Assembly (NCBI GenBank): GCA_963971305.1
Contig: OZ020304.1
Span: forward strand, 77,314,355-77,378,354
Reading direction: 5' to 3'
Length of the DNA: 64,000 nt
Origin: Arcuatula senhousia
Taxonomy: Eukaryota; Mollusca; Bivalvia; Mytilida; Mytilidae
Position 1 is the first letter of the stretch; the number at the start of each line of letters is the position of its first letter. The notes beneath the pieces were generated by a model. That model did no database searches. It was given only the letters and a program-made list of their open reading frames with translations, and had not been told where the DNA came from. Of this stretch, positions 11,853-22,600 are shown one piece after another. The position numbers and the translations under genes were made by a program.

Positions 11853-13106
11853 TCTTAGTATTCTATAGTGTGAACTTGTCCCACCAATTTAAAGAACATC
11901 TTTTAAGTAAGGAAGCTGAAACTTTATATATCAAGAGTATGGAGTGTGAAATTGTGTAATCAGGTTTTTTTGCCAAAATCAAACGACCCCTTATAGGGTA
12001 AATAGGGGCCTAAAAATGGCTCCTCGAAATCAAAGTTTTATTTTAAGCGGCATTCGTAAACCGGCGGGAATATTAAAAATCTGTATATATATAAAATAGG
12101 TACTTACAAGAGGTATCATTCAAAAAAAGAATTTTGAAAATCGGACTTACGGTTTTCAAAATTTTGCAAAAAAACGATAAAAGAAATTTAAAAGGGAGAT
12201 AATCCTAATTGGATTTTTGGAAATTTTTTAAAATTTATTATTTTAAAATGAAAATTTGTATTTAAGGTAATTGGGGTATGCCGAGTTCATTTCTGGTATC
12301 AGAATTTTTTTTCGGCCGACATTATCAAAATGGCCGCCACTTTAATGGATAATGGGAAAAAAATTAAACTTTATTATTTTTAAATGAAAATTTGTATTTA
12401 AGGTAATTGGGGTATGCCGAGTTCATTTCTTATATGAAAAAAAATTTATCGGCCGCAATTTTCAAAATGGCCGCCACTTCCGGTCAAAATTGAACTTGCT
12501 CCGATTTTAACGAAAATTTAAGTCTAGAGGTTTAAAAGGATGACGAATTGAGGCGTGAAGTCGAAAAGGTTGAAAAATTCAAAATGGCCGCCACTTCCGG
12601 TAAAAATTGAACTTGCTCCGATTTTAACGAAAATTGATATCTAGGGGTTTTAAAGGATGGCGAATTGAGGCGTGAAGTCGAAAATGTCGAAAAATTAAAA
12701 ATGGTCGCCACTTCCGGTCAAAAATAAACTTGCTCCAATTTTTAAGAAAATTGATATCTAGAGGTTTTAAAGGATGGTGAATTGAGGCGTGAAGTTGAAA
12801 ATGTCGAAAAATTCAAAATGGCCGCCACTTCCGGTAAAAATTGAACTTGGTCCGATTTTAACGAAAATAGATATCTAGAGGTTTTAAAGGATGGTGAATT
12901 GAGGCGTGAAGTCGAAAATGTCGAAAAATTCAAAATGGCCGCCACTTCCGGTAAAAATTGAACTTGGTCCGATTTTAACGAAAATTGATATCTAAGCTTT
13001 AAATTGGATGGCGAACAAAAAATATTCTTGAATAAGCCGGATATAAACAAAGAGGGGTACGTGAGGGGACATTTGTGACTCGCTTTGCGATCACAATTAT
13101 ACCTAG
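11853..13106 (+). mobile_element. Helitron-like cassette 10 with 117-bp core array
   Basis: Header TCTTAGTATTCTATAGTGTG after a long (TTA)n tract (11821-11850). The unique part nearly matches cassette 9. A short 117-bp array runs from about 12440 to 12990, then the tail hairpin and CTAG at 13103-13106. Confidence 0.7.
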
Positions 13107-13119
13107 TTATTATTATTTT

Positions 13120-14622
13120 TCTCGGTATTCTGGACCGTGAACTTGTCCACCTCATTTTTTTGACATCTTTTAAGGTAGGAAGCTGAATCTTCATATATCA
13201 AGAGTATGGAATGGGAGATTGTGCTTTTTGTATTTTTCGTCGAAATCGAACGACCCCTTATAGGTCAAAAAAGGGCCTCAAAATGGCTCCTCGAAACCGA
13301 GGTTGAATTTTTACCTGGCATTTCTGATCCGGCAGGGGTAGGAATAATTCCTTAATAGGTTAAGTGCGGATATTTAATACCTTTCATTTAAAAAAAAAAA
13401 ATTGAAAATCGGACTTACCGTTTTCAAAATTTTGCAAAAAATCGAAAATTAATTTTTTTGTAAGATTGAGTTATCTTTCTTTTTACTTTGTATTTTGTAA
13501 TAGTAATGTAATTATTCTCAACTTTGTTATTTCTTAATGAAAATTGGTTTACAAGGTAATACTGGTATGCCGAGTTCATTTTTGGTATCTAAAATTTTTT
13601 TGGCGAAAAATTTCCCGCCAAAATTTAAACTTGCTCCGATTTTGATGGAAATTGGTATATAAGGTAATAGTGGTATGGCGAGATGATTTTTGACATCAAA
13701 ATTTTTCTATCGTCGGCCATTTTCAAAATGGCCGCCATTTCCCGCCAAAATTAAAGTTACTCCGATTTTGACGAAAATTGGTATATAAGGTAATAATGGT
13801 ATGGCGAGATGATTTTTGACATCAAATTTTGTTTATCGTCGGCCATTTTCAAAATGGCCGCCATTTCCCGCCAAAAATTAAACTTACTCTGATTTTGATG
13901 AAAATTGGTACATAAGGTAATAGTGGTAAGGCGAGTTGATTTTTAACATCAAATTTTGTTTATCGTCGGCCATTTTCCCGCCATTAAAATTAAACTTACT
14001 CCGATTTTGATGAAAATTGGTATATTAGGCAATAGTGGTATGGCGAGTTGATTTTTGACATCAAAATTTTTTTATCGTCGGCCATTTTCAAAATGGCCGC
14101 CGTTTCCCGCCAAAAATTCAAATTACTCCGATTTTGATGAAAATTGGTATATAAGGTAATAGTGGTATGGCGAGTTGATTTTTGACATCAAAATTTTTTT
14201 TATCGTCGGCCATTTTCAAAATGGCCGCCGTTTCCCGCCAAAATTAAAGTTACTCTGATTTTGATGAAAATTGGTATATAAGGTAATAGTGGTATGGCGA
14301 GTTGATTTTTGACATTAAAATTTTTATTTCGTCGGCCATTTACAAAATGGCCGCCGTTTCCCGCCAAAATCAAAGTTACTCTGATTTTGATGAAAATTGG
14401 TATATAAGGTAAAAGTGGTATGGCAAACTTATTTTTGACATTAAATTTTTTTTAGCGTCAGCCATTTTCAAAATGGCCACCATTTCCCGCCAAAATTAAA
14501 CTTACTCCTATTTTGATGAAAATTGGATATAATAAGTTATCTCAAATGCTAAGAGACATTGACAAAGAGGGGTACGTGAGGGGACATTTTTGTGACTCGC
14601 TTGCGATCACAATTAGAACTAG
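13120..14622 (+). mobile_element. Helitron-like cassette 11 and the right edge of the mosaic
   Basis: Header TCTCGGTATTCTGGACCGTG, unique part, about seven 126-bp units (GCCATTTTCAAAATGGC palindromes, TTTCCCGCCAAAA), tail hairpin GTGACTCGCTTGCGATCAC and CTAG at 14619-14622. Here the CTAG is followed by TTAGACAATT and single-copy DNA instead of (TTA)n. This gives a clean 3' junction and supports CTAG/T as the true element end. Confidence 0.75.
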
Positions 14623-14873
14623 TTAGACAATTAATTCATTGATTATTTTTGATATTATATCAATTATCTTTTAAAAATCATTTATCCCAAACTTAAAAAT
14701 CTTCCATTTTGTTTTTAAATGCATTATGGTATGTATTAATTATGACAATTTATATTAATTTTTTAATGCATTATATAAGTGACTGGTTAATGTGGACTTG
14801 TTTCCAATTGTTCATATGATATTAAATCTCCCATTGGATGATACAGTCAGGTGGGAGATGTGAAACTATATAT

Positions 14874-15085
14874 AACATATAGCTGAGAGGGTGATAGAGT
14901 AGATTGATACCCTGAGAAAAGAATTGTCAACTTAGGGGCAGCCGAGGTTGACAATAGACGATATTGAGATGTGGAATAAGTGTACACGACACAACAAACA
15001 TATATAAACAAACAGCAATTCAAAAAATCACAAATGTCTTTTCGAAGGGTAGCAATCTACTCTATCACCCTCTCAGCTCTATGTT
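14874..15085. mobile_element. 212-bp element with inverted termini
   Basis: The left terminus 14874-14906 is repeated inverted at 15053-15085 with one mismatch over 33 bp (core GCTGAGAGGGTGATAGAGTA). A weaker match continues inward to about 48 bp. The interior has a second stem, TTGTCAAC (14924-14931) with GTTGACAA (14947-14954). No coding capacity, so probably a miniature TIR element. Its interior (GTGTACACGACACAAC, AACAGCAATTCAAAAAAT) is related to 46824-46900, showing it is dispersed. Confidence 0.8.
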
Positions 15086-15319
15086 ATTCAATATATTATA
15101 CTTTATGATTTAAGCTTTTTTACCCACTGATTTTCAAATCATTTTGTGTAGTCGGTGGAGATTTTTTACCTCAAACTGAAATAAAATGTTGCCCTATAAA
15201 ATAACTTTAGCAAACACATTTTAATTTGTTTAGTCATGTTCCTGTGTATGTATAGCAATATTGTAGAATCTTAAAACCATCTATAGAATGTCAAATTGAG
15301 GCTGTGTACAATGAAATCA

Positions 15320-15402
15320 GCACACAGAGTTATAGATGGGAAATTATCACCTGTGAGGCCATGTGATAATATTTTTATCTATAACCCTATGGCTTTTTGT
15401 GC
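15320..15402. repeat. Nested hairpin element
   Basis: GTTATAGAT (15329-15337) pairs perfectly with ATCTATAAC (15377-15385), enclosing ATTATCAC (15343-15350) paired with GTGATAAT (15363-15370). Outer GCACA and TGTGC ends extend the pairing. This is probably a small palindromic transposon copy. Confidence 0.7.
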
Positions 15403-15529
15403 AATATTTTATATGATAAATTGAAATGTTGAATTAAAGTCAGTTAAGAAAAAATCTTTTAAAGTATAATAATACAATAAAAAGCATGAGTTCTCAAACT
15501 TTGCAAATAAAAAATATTTATATAGGGTT

Positions 15530-15835
15530 TGTGGTTTGTGGTTCGATCCTCGTCAGGGGTGAAAATTTCATGAACCGATTTTCCAACTCTGTCTTGAAAC
15601 CAGTTGTAAGGATGGTCTCAAGAACCAATGCCAGTCCTTTGGAAGGACCAAAAAAGGTTGTCCTGTGTAAAGGGAGAGCAATACCCTGTGCATGTTAAAG
15701 ACCCCTTTGTAAAGTTCAATAAGAGTAGGCTCAATGGGGGCTGTTTACAAAGGCCACACTCGCAAACTGCTAGCTGGAGAGGGATTTATAGAAGCATTTA
15801 TCTTGTTTCCCAATCCAAGATAAATAAATATGTTT
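15530..15835 (+). mobile_element. tRNA-derived SINE-like copy
   Basis: GTGGTTCGATCCTCG near 15538-15552 fits a tRNA-type B box (GGTTCGATCC). The downstream body (GTTCAATAAGAGTAGGCTCA, then GGGGGCTGTTTACAAAGG) matches the copy at 55480-55775 (GTTCGATGAGAGTAGACTCA, GGGGCCGTTACATAGG). The 70-codon frame starting at 15486 lies across it and is not a gene. The A box and exact ends were not resolved. Confidence 0.55.
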
Positions 15836-16373
15836 AAACTAAAAAATATCTAGGCTCTATAATGGTCAGCGGCTTGTTTACCTTTGATCTCATCTTCCTG
15901 ACATTTTCTAGTACTAGTATCATACTAAAAAAATATCAGGATTACTGTGAGGTCATGTGATGAAATGTGACTTAATTTGTGACGTCATTTGACATTATTG
16001 CACCAAAAATTTGTTAAATGGTTTTTTTTTTTTAATTACCGACTGAAAGAATATTGTGTACTTTTCATTTTGATACTACCTATATCAATAGATGAGTATC
16101 AGACTAGCACAGTATTATATATCAAGTGTCTTTAAAAGCCATTTGTCTCAAAATAATAGATCCTTCATTTTGGACATTGGAGTAAAATTGCTTAACATAT
16201 AGGAATGTGTTCCTTCAAAAAGCAAAAATTGCTAAACCCTTTGTAGATGTACCAATAACCAGAAAATGATTCTCAAAATTTTAATTCTTGTTTAATTTTA
16301 AAAATTATTTAAAGATTATTGAAATTTTTTTCATGGTATTTTATTGATATAAAGATTTGTTTCTTTTTTCTAG

Positions 16374-16613
16374 GGATTTCCAGATAGAGACTGAGAAATT
16401 ACTGAGAATAGAAGCAGAAAATAAGCTTCAAGAACATTTGGTGGATCCTTACAAAAGTCCAGAAGTCAACCGTGAACTGAGACATAGACTGCCTCATGCC
16501 AAAAAAGACGACCCTAAACTTACAGGCGATTATAGCGATGAAGACCTAGTGACAGATAACTCAAGGGAGATTATTGATATAATGGAAAATCAGTCTATCT
16601 CACAAACAGAAAG
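16374..16613 (+). CDS. MIPOL1: MIPOL1 exon A (first visible)
   Basis: TTTTTTCTAG acceptor, AAG/GTAAGA donor; enters in phase 2 and leaves in phase 2. It encodes 79 full codons, beginning DFQIETEKLLRIEAENKLQE and ending with an acidic segment (SDEDLVTDNS) and SISQTE. The charged heptad-like start suggests coiled coil. A further upstream exon is required because the frame enters mid-codon. Confidence 0.85.
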
Positions 16614-19600
16614 GTAAGATGGTAAAAAATATCCAAAAGAGTAAGAACCTGCTAGAGTTATCTCCCATTGACCATTATTATAATAAAGTTACCTTGCTAG
16701 TAAGAAAACTAAACACTGTAAGTCTTATTCAGAAAAGAAATAAAGTGAAAAAGTAAAAAAAACAAAACAAAAAAGGAACAATAAAGTTATATGGTAATTA
16801 TATTTGATTCAACTTCTGTTTTTTTAACACATGTTTGAAAAATGTTGTTTGATAAACTTGATGTTTGAAGTACTATGTGTCCAAATATACAAACAACCTA
16901 TATTTGATGAAGAAAAAAAAACCTATACCAAAAAAACCTTGTTCAGGTTATTATGTTTAGGAATGAATTGTTTATTTTTGGAGTATTTTTGAAAGACATA
17001 TTCTGCTACAGGTCATGTGGGTCAGACAAGCAGGCCTAGTTATTATAGAGAAATAATCCATAGAAAAAGTGCACGATGAATGCAGTACGTTTTTGTAATT
17101 CCACTTTGCTGAAAAGCATGCTGACTTTTAATCAATATCTTAACTATGTCAACAAAGAGTTTAAAGGCTTCATTATTTAGTTCCATAGTATTGAGAGCTT
17201 TGGGTGTTAGAAAAAAAATGTTGTAAAAATTTGGTACAATAAGGAGATATCGCGCTTTCATTTCAAATGGTTTTGTATAGCGCGGGGTTCAATACTGAAT
17301 ACTGTGAGTATTTGTGATGAGTAGAATTGTTCAACGTTAGGTATTGTGGTGAATCGGTGGGATATAATCTATGAAAGGTGGAGATAGAACTCATTATAGC
17401 GCTGTAATGATATTACATGTGTTTTACATCAAAGACGGGTATAAAATTACGGGGCTTTAAACTTCAAAGATAATAGTTGACAATATTGGACTTGATATGA
17501 ATATGAAAAATTTCACACTCTGTTATACTTGATAAACATTTTACTCCAATTGTGAAATCTTATCCTGAAATGAATAAAATGATTTGTACCACAGAACAAG
17601 ATCTGATTGTTGTCATGTTATATACCTAAATGTTGGTAGATAATAGCATCAAACAGACCTCGCTTAATCATTTACACTTTTTTTTGCATGTTTATATTTT
17701 TTCCCTTTTACAAGGTTTAAGTGTTCCTAGCCCTCCATGTAAGAATAAATCACATGTTTTTCTGTCTTTATTGTTAAAATTGTGTCTTTAATTTGAGGCC
17801 AGTGGGGCAATCTTATTGGTCCAAAATATAATATTTTATTTCATAAATTATTTTTTTAAATTTTATCATAGTTGATAAAATAATATAAAACTCTTTTATC
17901 TAAATAATTATGGAAGTTTGTACTTTAAAATATTAATTTAGAGAAAATTTTAATTATTGCCAGATGAAGTTTTGTTTTTGACTAATTCTTTTATAATAAT
18001 AAAATAATTGTTTTTAATTGAATTGGAAATGTTCAAATATTTTATAATTTCAAAACAATACTATTGTATTGAACTTTTTCATATTAGAATAAATATGAAA
18101 GTCTGTACTTTGCTTGTAATGCCCTTCAAAATAGGAATGGCCACAACAGAATATTTCGTTGAAATTTTATTATTTCTAAGCAGAGTATTGTTTTAAAGTA
18201 TTTCTTGACGCATAACTCTGCTTACAAATGACACAGTCTTTTAAACCAAATAGTTCTGAATGGATTTTTACTCCTTTTTAAACAAAGTATAGTTTTTAAC
18301 AATTTAATGTATAAGAATAGAAATGAGAGTTTGTACATTTAACGGAACAATCTGTAAACAGATGTGCTTGTTTGTTTTGTACACACATCAACTTATTTTC
18401 ATTTCATACTTCAGATCTCCATACAGTGTTTATTGGTAAATGATTGTAATTAAACTTTGTTTAAACACTATAAACTAAAGTCATTCTTTTGTTGCCTGGC
18501 AATCAAATGGTTTAGTTTTGAAGTTTTAGTCATATGTGATGTATTAAACTCGTATAATAAAATTGTTTTTTTCCTCCGTGATATTTCGGAGAGTAACATT
18601 AATTCGACCATATTTTATATTTATCACATTTTATTTCTCTAGGACTATAAATTGTGGTTGTTCTAGTTATTGGTTTGTGACGTTACAATTTAAATCTTTC
18701 ATGGTTTTCCAAGAGTACAAAACTCTTTATAAAAAATTGGGCCATAGCATTTGAGAAGAAACTGATGGGAGTTGTTCCAAAAATCTGTAAATTTCTATTC
18801 AAGAACCATCTATTGTATATATGAAGCTTTTATTGGCATGAAAAAAGAAAAACAAAGCATTTTGTTTTGTATGATATAATGGTAAAAAATAATTCACTAA
18901 AAAATAAATATATGAAGTACATGTAACAAGTTATGAGCAGAAAAATGAAATTTATATTAAGACTGCATGTATCTCTTTTTGGTTGATAATTAAAATCCTT
19001 TGATGTCTGGGGACAAGTTGTCCTAGATTTGGTTATTTCTTGTCATTGGCGTGTGGTATATAAACAGCATTTTTTTGGTATCATCCCGAAATCACAAAGA
19101 AGAAATGAGTTTTTTGGGGGTTTTATTAAATGTTAAGAAATATTTTTTAAAAATGTATTTGTTTTTGTTAAAATTACATGTAATATATTCTGATAACATC
19201 AATATTGTTTTGAAAACAAAGCTTTGGTAGTTTTTGAATTTACAAATGTATTTTTTTTCGGTGTCTGTATATTCTTATTTAGGTTTCTAATGGTACACAC
19301 CTGTAAATGTGTTTTGTTATTAATAAAAAAATCCCTGATGATATTTTTTTATTTGTTGGATTTTTGCAAGTCCTTAAAGCTTAAGTTTGGTGTAAGCATT
19401 GCAAATATTAATTGATAGCTCTCTGTAATACATGTACTCTGATAAAAATATATATCAGCTGAAATATTTTCCAAATTAATAACCAAAATAAAGAAAGGAT
19501 ATTGCCATAAATTTTCTAGAAGTTGAAATGAAAAAAAAAGTCACTTATCTGTATTTTTGCAATATTGCTAAAAGCTTTATTTGCATTGATGAGAACTTGT

Positions 19601-22600
19601 CTTTTTTATAATAAAAATCCCCAATTTATTCTGTATATTTTAATTAAATGTTTTCAATAAGGTTGATTTTTGGATTGATAATAGTCCATTGCTTAATTGT
19701 GAAAAACCAGCATATGAACAAATTGGTGTTTTATGATAAAGACAGTTTAATTATTTTTCATTTAGTAGCGGTAATTGATGTTTCCAACCTATATCATTTT
19801 GATATTCCCGTTAGTTTTTGATTAATAGCAAATCTTTTTGATTGATGTAATTGCCAGAAATATTTTTAATAGAGTATATGGCAACAGAGACCTGACAATG
19901 AATATATGTTCTCTGATGCTTCTACTTTGAGTCTGATTGTTTATCGATTCCCGGAACTGTAAACCGCGGACAGAAATGGAAAATAGAAGAGTTTAAAGGA
20001 TCTTTTCAGACGGACATTATCGATGGAACAATAAGAGCGAAGACCCAGAGAATTAAACAACGTGCACAATGAATTGATTGTTAAACATTCGAATGAAGCT
20101 GAATACTGTTTGTTTGCTTTTCTTCTCTAGACACAAAGTACTGATCATATTTCTCCAATTCTTTTCCTTCAATCAGCTGATCATGTATTCCAAAGCGATT
20201 ATTATTGAGGGTTAAAATATTTGACGATTGAAGATCTTTTTTTCTGATTGATTTCCTCATTAACTTAATTCTCTAAGGACAATAGATTATTTTAATTGCA
20301 AACTAAAAAAATGGGTTTTTTTCTCGCTAGAATGTAATTTATGCTACGAACTGGTAAGTAAACATGGTGAGAAGTGGTTTGGAAGCATGAGCGATTAGAG
20401 ATGATTGTCATGTGGGCAGCGATTCCCTAGCGGCTAAGATTGGTAGGGTAGCGATAAAACCAAGGGAAATGATCTAGTAACATTTATTTGATCTGTCATG
20501 GATGTCGGAGAAGACAAACACAAACTTATTCAATTATGTTTGATGAAATTTGTGCAATTTTTACAATGTAAATAAACTGTAATTCAGTTTTGTTTGAAGA
20601 GGTAAATTTGGTCCCATACTTTAATTAACCTCCACATAGAAGATTTCTATAACTTGAGAGAAAATAATTCATTGGCAGGGGTCAAATGTGAAAGGATATT
20701 AGCCTTGTATTCTATCATTGCTGTCACAATGTTTATGATGGCTGACAGATTAATGCTTTATCATATTTTCACTTTTGTTTGCCTAATAAGGGAGACAATT
20801 TCGATAGAAGAATTAAATTGGAAATTAATTGGAAGCCATAAAACAAAACAAGAAAGACTGGCTGCTTATTTATATAATCTTTTCTAACTGTGACTACCAA
20901 AATATTAAGAAAGATTGTGTATGGAACAGTTTTTTTGCTGCACAAATCTTTAATTTTTGGTGAAGCTGATATTTTATTTTATTTTGATATTTAGGAAGAG
21001 ATTTTAAATTGGCATATTCCAGAATGTTGTAAAAAATGTTTGAAAAAACAATTGAAAATGTCATTCCTTGTAAATTTAAAAAATGTATGTTCCTTAGAGC
21101 CTTTTGCATCTTTTCATTAGATATGTTTTTAGAATAATGTTTTAATATTTTTTTTATATTGAATTTGAATTGATAACTTTTTAAGAGGGTGTTCGTATCT
21201 CTTTGAGAAAGAAAAAAAAATTGTTTCTTTGTTTTAAAAGTATTTTCAACATTACTTTTAAAATTATTGTTATTTTGTTCAGTTGGAAGGGTGGTGTTTA
21301 CCACTAGACCCGTATTGGCAGCTATAGTTTATTTAGATTATTGCAGTAGAAGTGTTAGTACTTAGTCTGGCTAACGTCAACAAGATAAACAATTACAAAC
21401 AAATTAAAAACATTGAACAAATTAGTTATCTCCCTTTTTATTGACTATAAGAGCGATTTGTTAGTTGTGTAAGCAATAGAAAGATTTCAAACAAATATTG
21501 CCGTTAATACAATTTTTATATGTGCAAATGTTTTTGTATAAACATTGACAAAATCTCGTCTAAATAGACACAGTGGTTACAGATTGACGTTACGATTGTT
21601 TAATCCCGACACTTTAGACAATATTATCACCATTGACTTTAGGTTTTATGCATACAGTGAATTGTTGAAATTTCTAATCAAGTCTAAGTTGATAGATAAA
21701 TGATTTTCAACAGTGATAACTCTGAATACACAATTTGATAGTTTGCTGTGCAAATGATTTCTATTTGTTCTGAGATAGTAACTTAGTGCTTCTCATCCTG
21801 TCTTGTAAATATGCATTTCATTCTCAAACGTTCTTAGTCGTGTGCCAAGTAAACAAATCGGTCATTAATAAATCTTACGTGTAAATATGCACATCATTTA
21901 TAAAACATATCAGTCTTATTTACAGACTAGTGATTGTGTTTATAAGGTGTAAATATTATTGTTGTAACTTTTAGCTTTGTTTTATGTCAATATAAATATT
22001 GAATAAGATTTTTCTTGTCTATGGATCAAATACTGTTATAATTTAATTCTATATGATTTAACTTTGAAAAAAAAAATAGGAAGAAATTATGTTGACATAA
22101 GAGGAAAAAATAAGTAAAAAAGAATTCTGTGAATAAATATTTAAATATACTCATGTATAAGTTCAATTATAACCGATTGATAACTCAATTAATATATTTA
22201 TGAAAGACGTTTTACTGTAATAAGAAACAAATGATAGGATTTGTCCTTTCATAATGAATTAAATTTTGAAGAATTTTATAATAGATGTAAACTCAAAGGA
22301 ATATTTACCTAATATTTAATATTTTTTTGTCGTAGACCAACTAATCTTCTTGATTGGTTTGATATTTACCTTATATTTAGTTATATATATTTCTTAATAG
22401 ACCACCTAATATTTTTTTTTTGCTGTAGACCACCAATCCAGATCAAGTTGATAATTTGCCTAATATTTCTATATTTACCTGTTAAAGAGCCACCGTTTAC
22501 TATTTATCTAATATTTCTATATATATTTTCTGCTTAAAAGAATCACCAAGTCTAGATCAGGTTGACTATTTATCTAATATTTCTGTATATATTTTCTGTT

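Larger units (their letters stand above)
14623..16373. other. Upstream flank or intron without a recognised exon
   Basis: AT-rich DNA between the satellite mosaic and the first visible MIPOL1 exon. That exon starts in phase 2, so this is intron unless another exon is hidden here; none was recognised. It holds a TIR element, a nested hairpin and a SINE-like copy, listed separately. At 15934-16010 a sequence starting CTGTGAGGTCATGTGATGAA resembles part of the 15320-15402 hairpin. Confidence 0.6.

Noticed and set aside
15538..15552. Functional tRNA gene at the B-box-like sequence
   Set aside because: No acceptor stem or anticodon arm can be drawn; it is better explained as a SINE.
15486..15698. 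70-codon plus-strand frame
   Set aside because: Lies across a SINE-like copy with a tRNA B box; no protein family features.
20654..20887. 77-codon frame in intron A-B
   Set aside because: AT-rich, no conserved pattern, no splice support.
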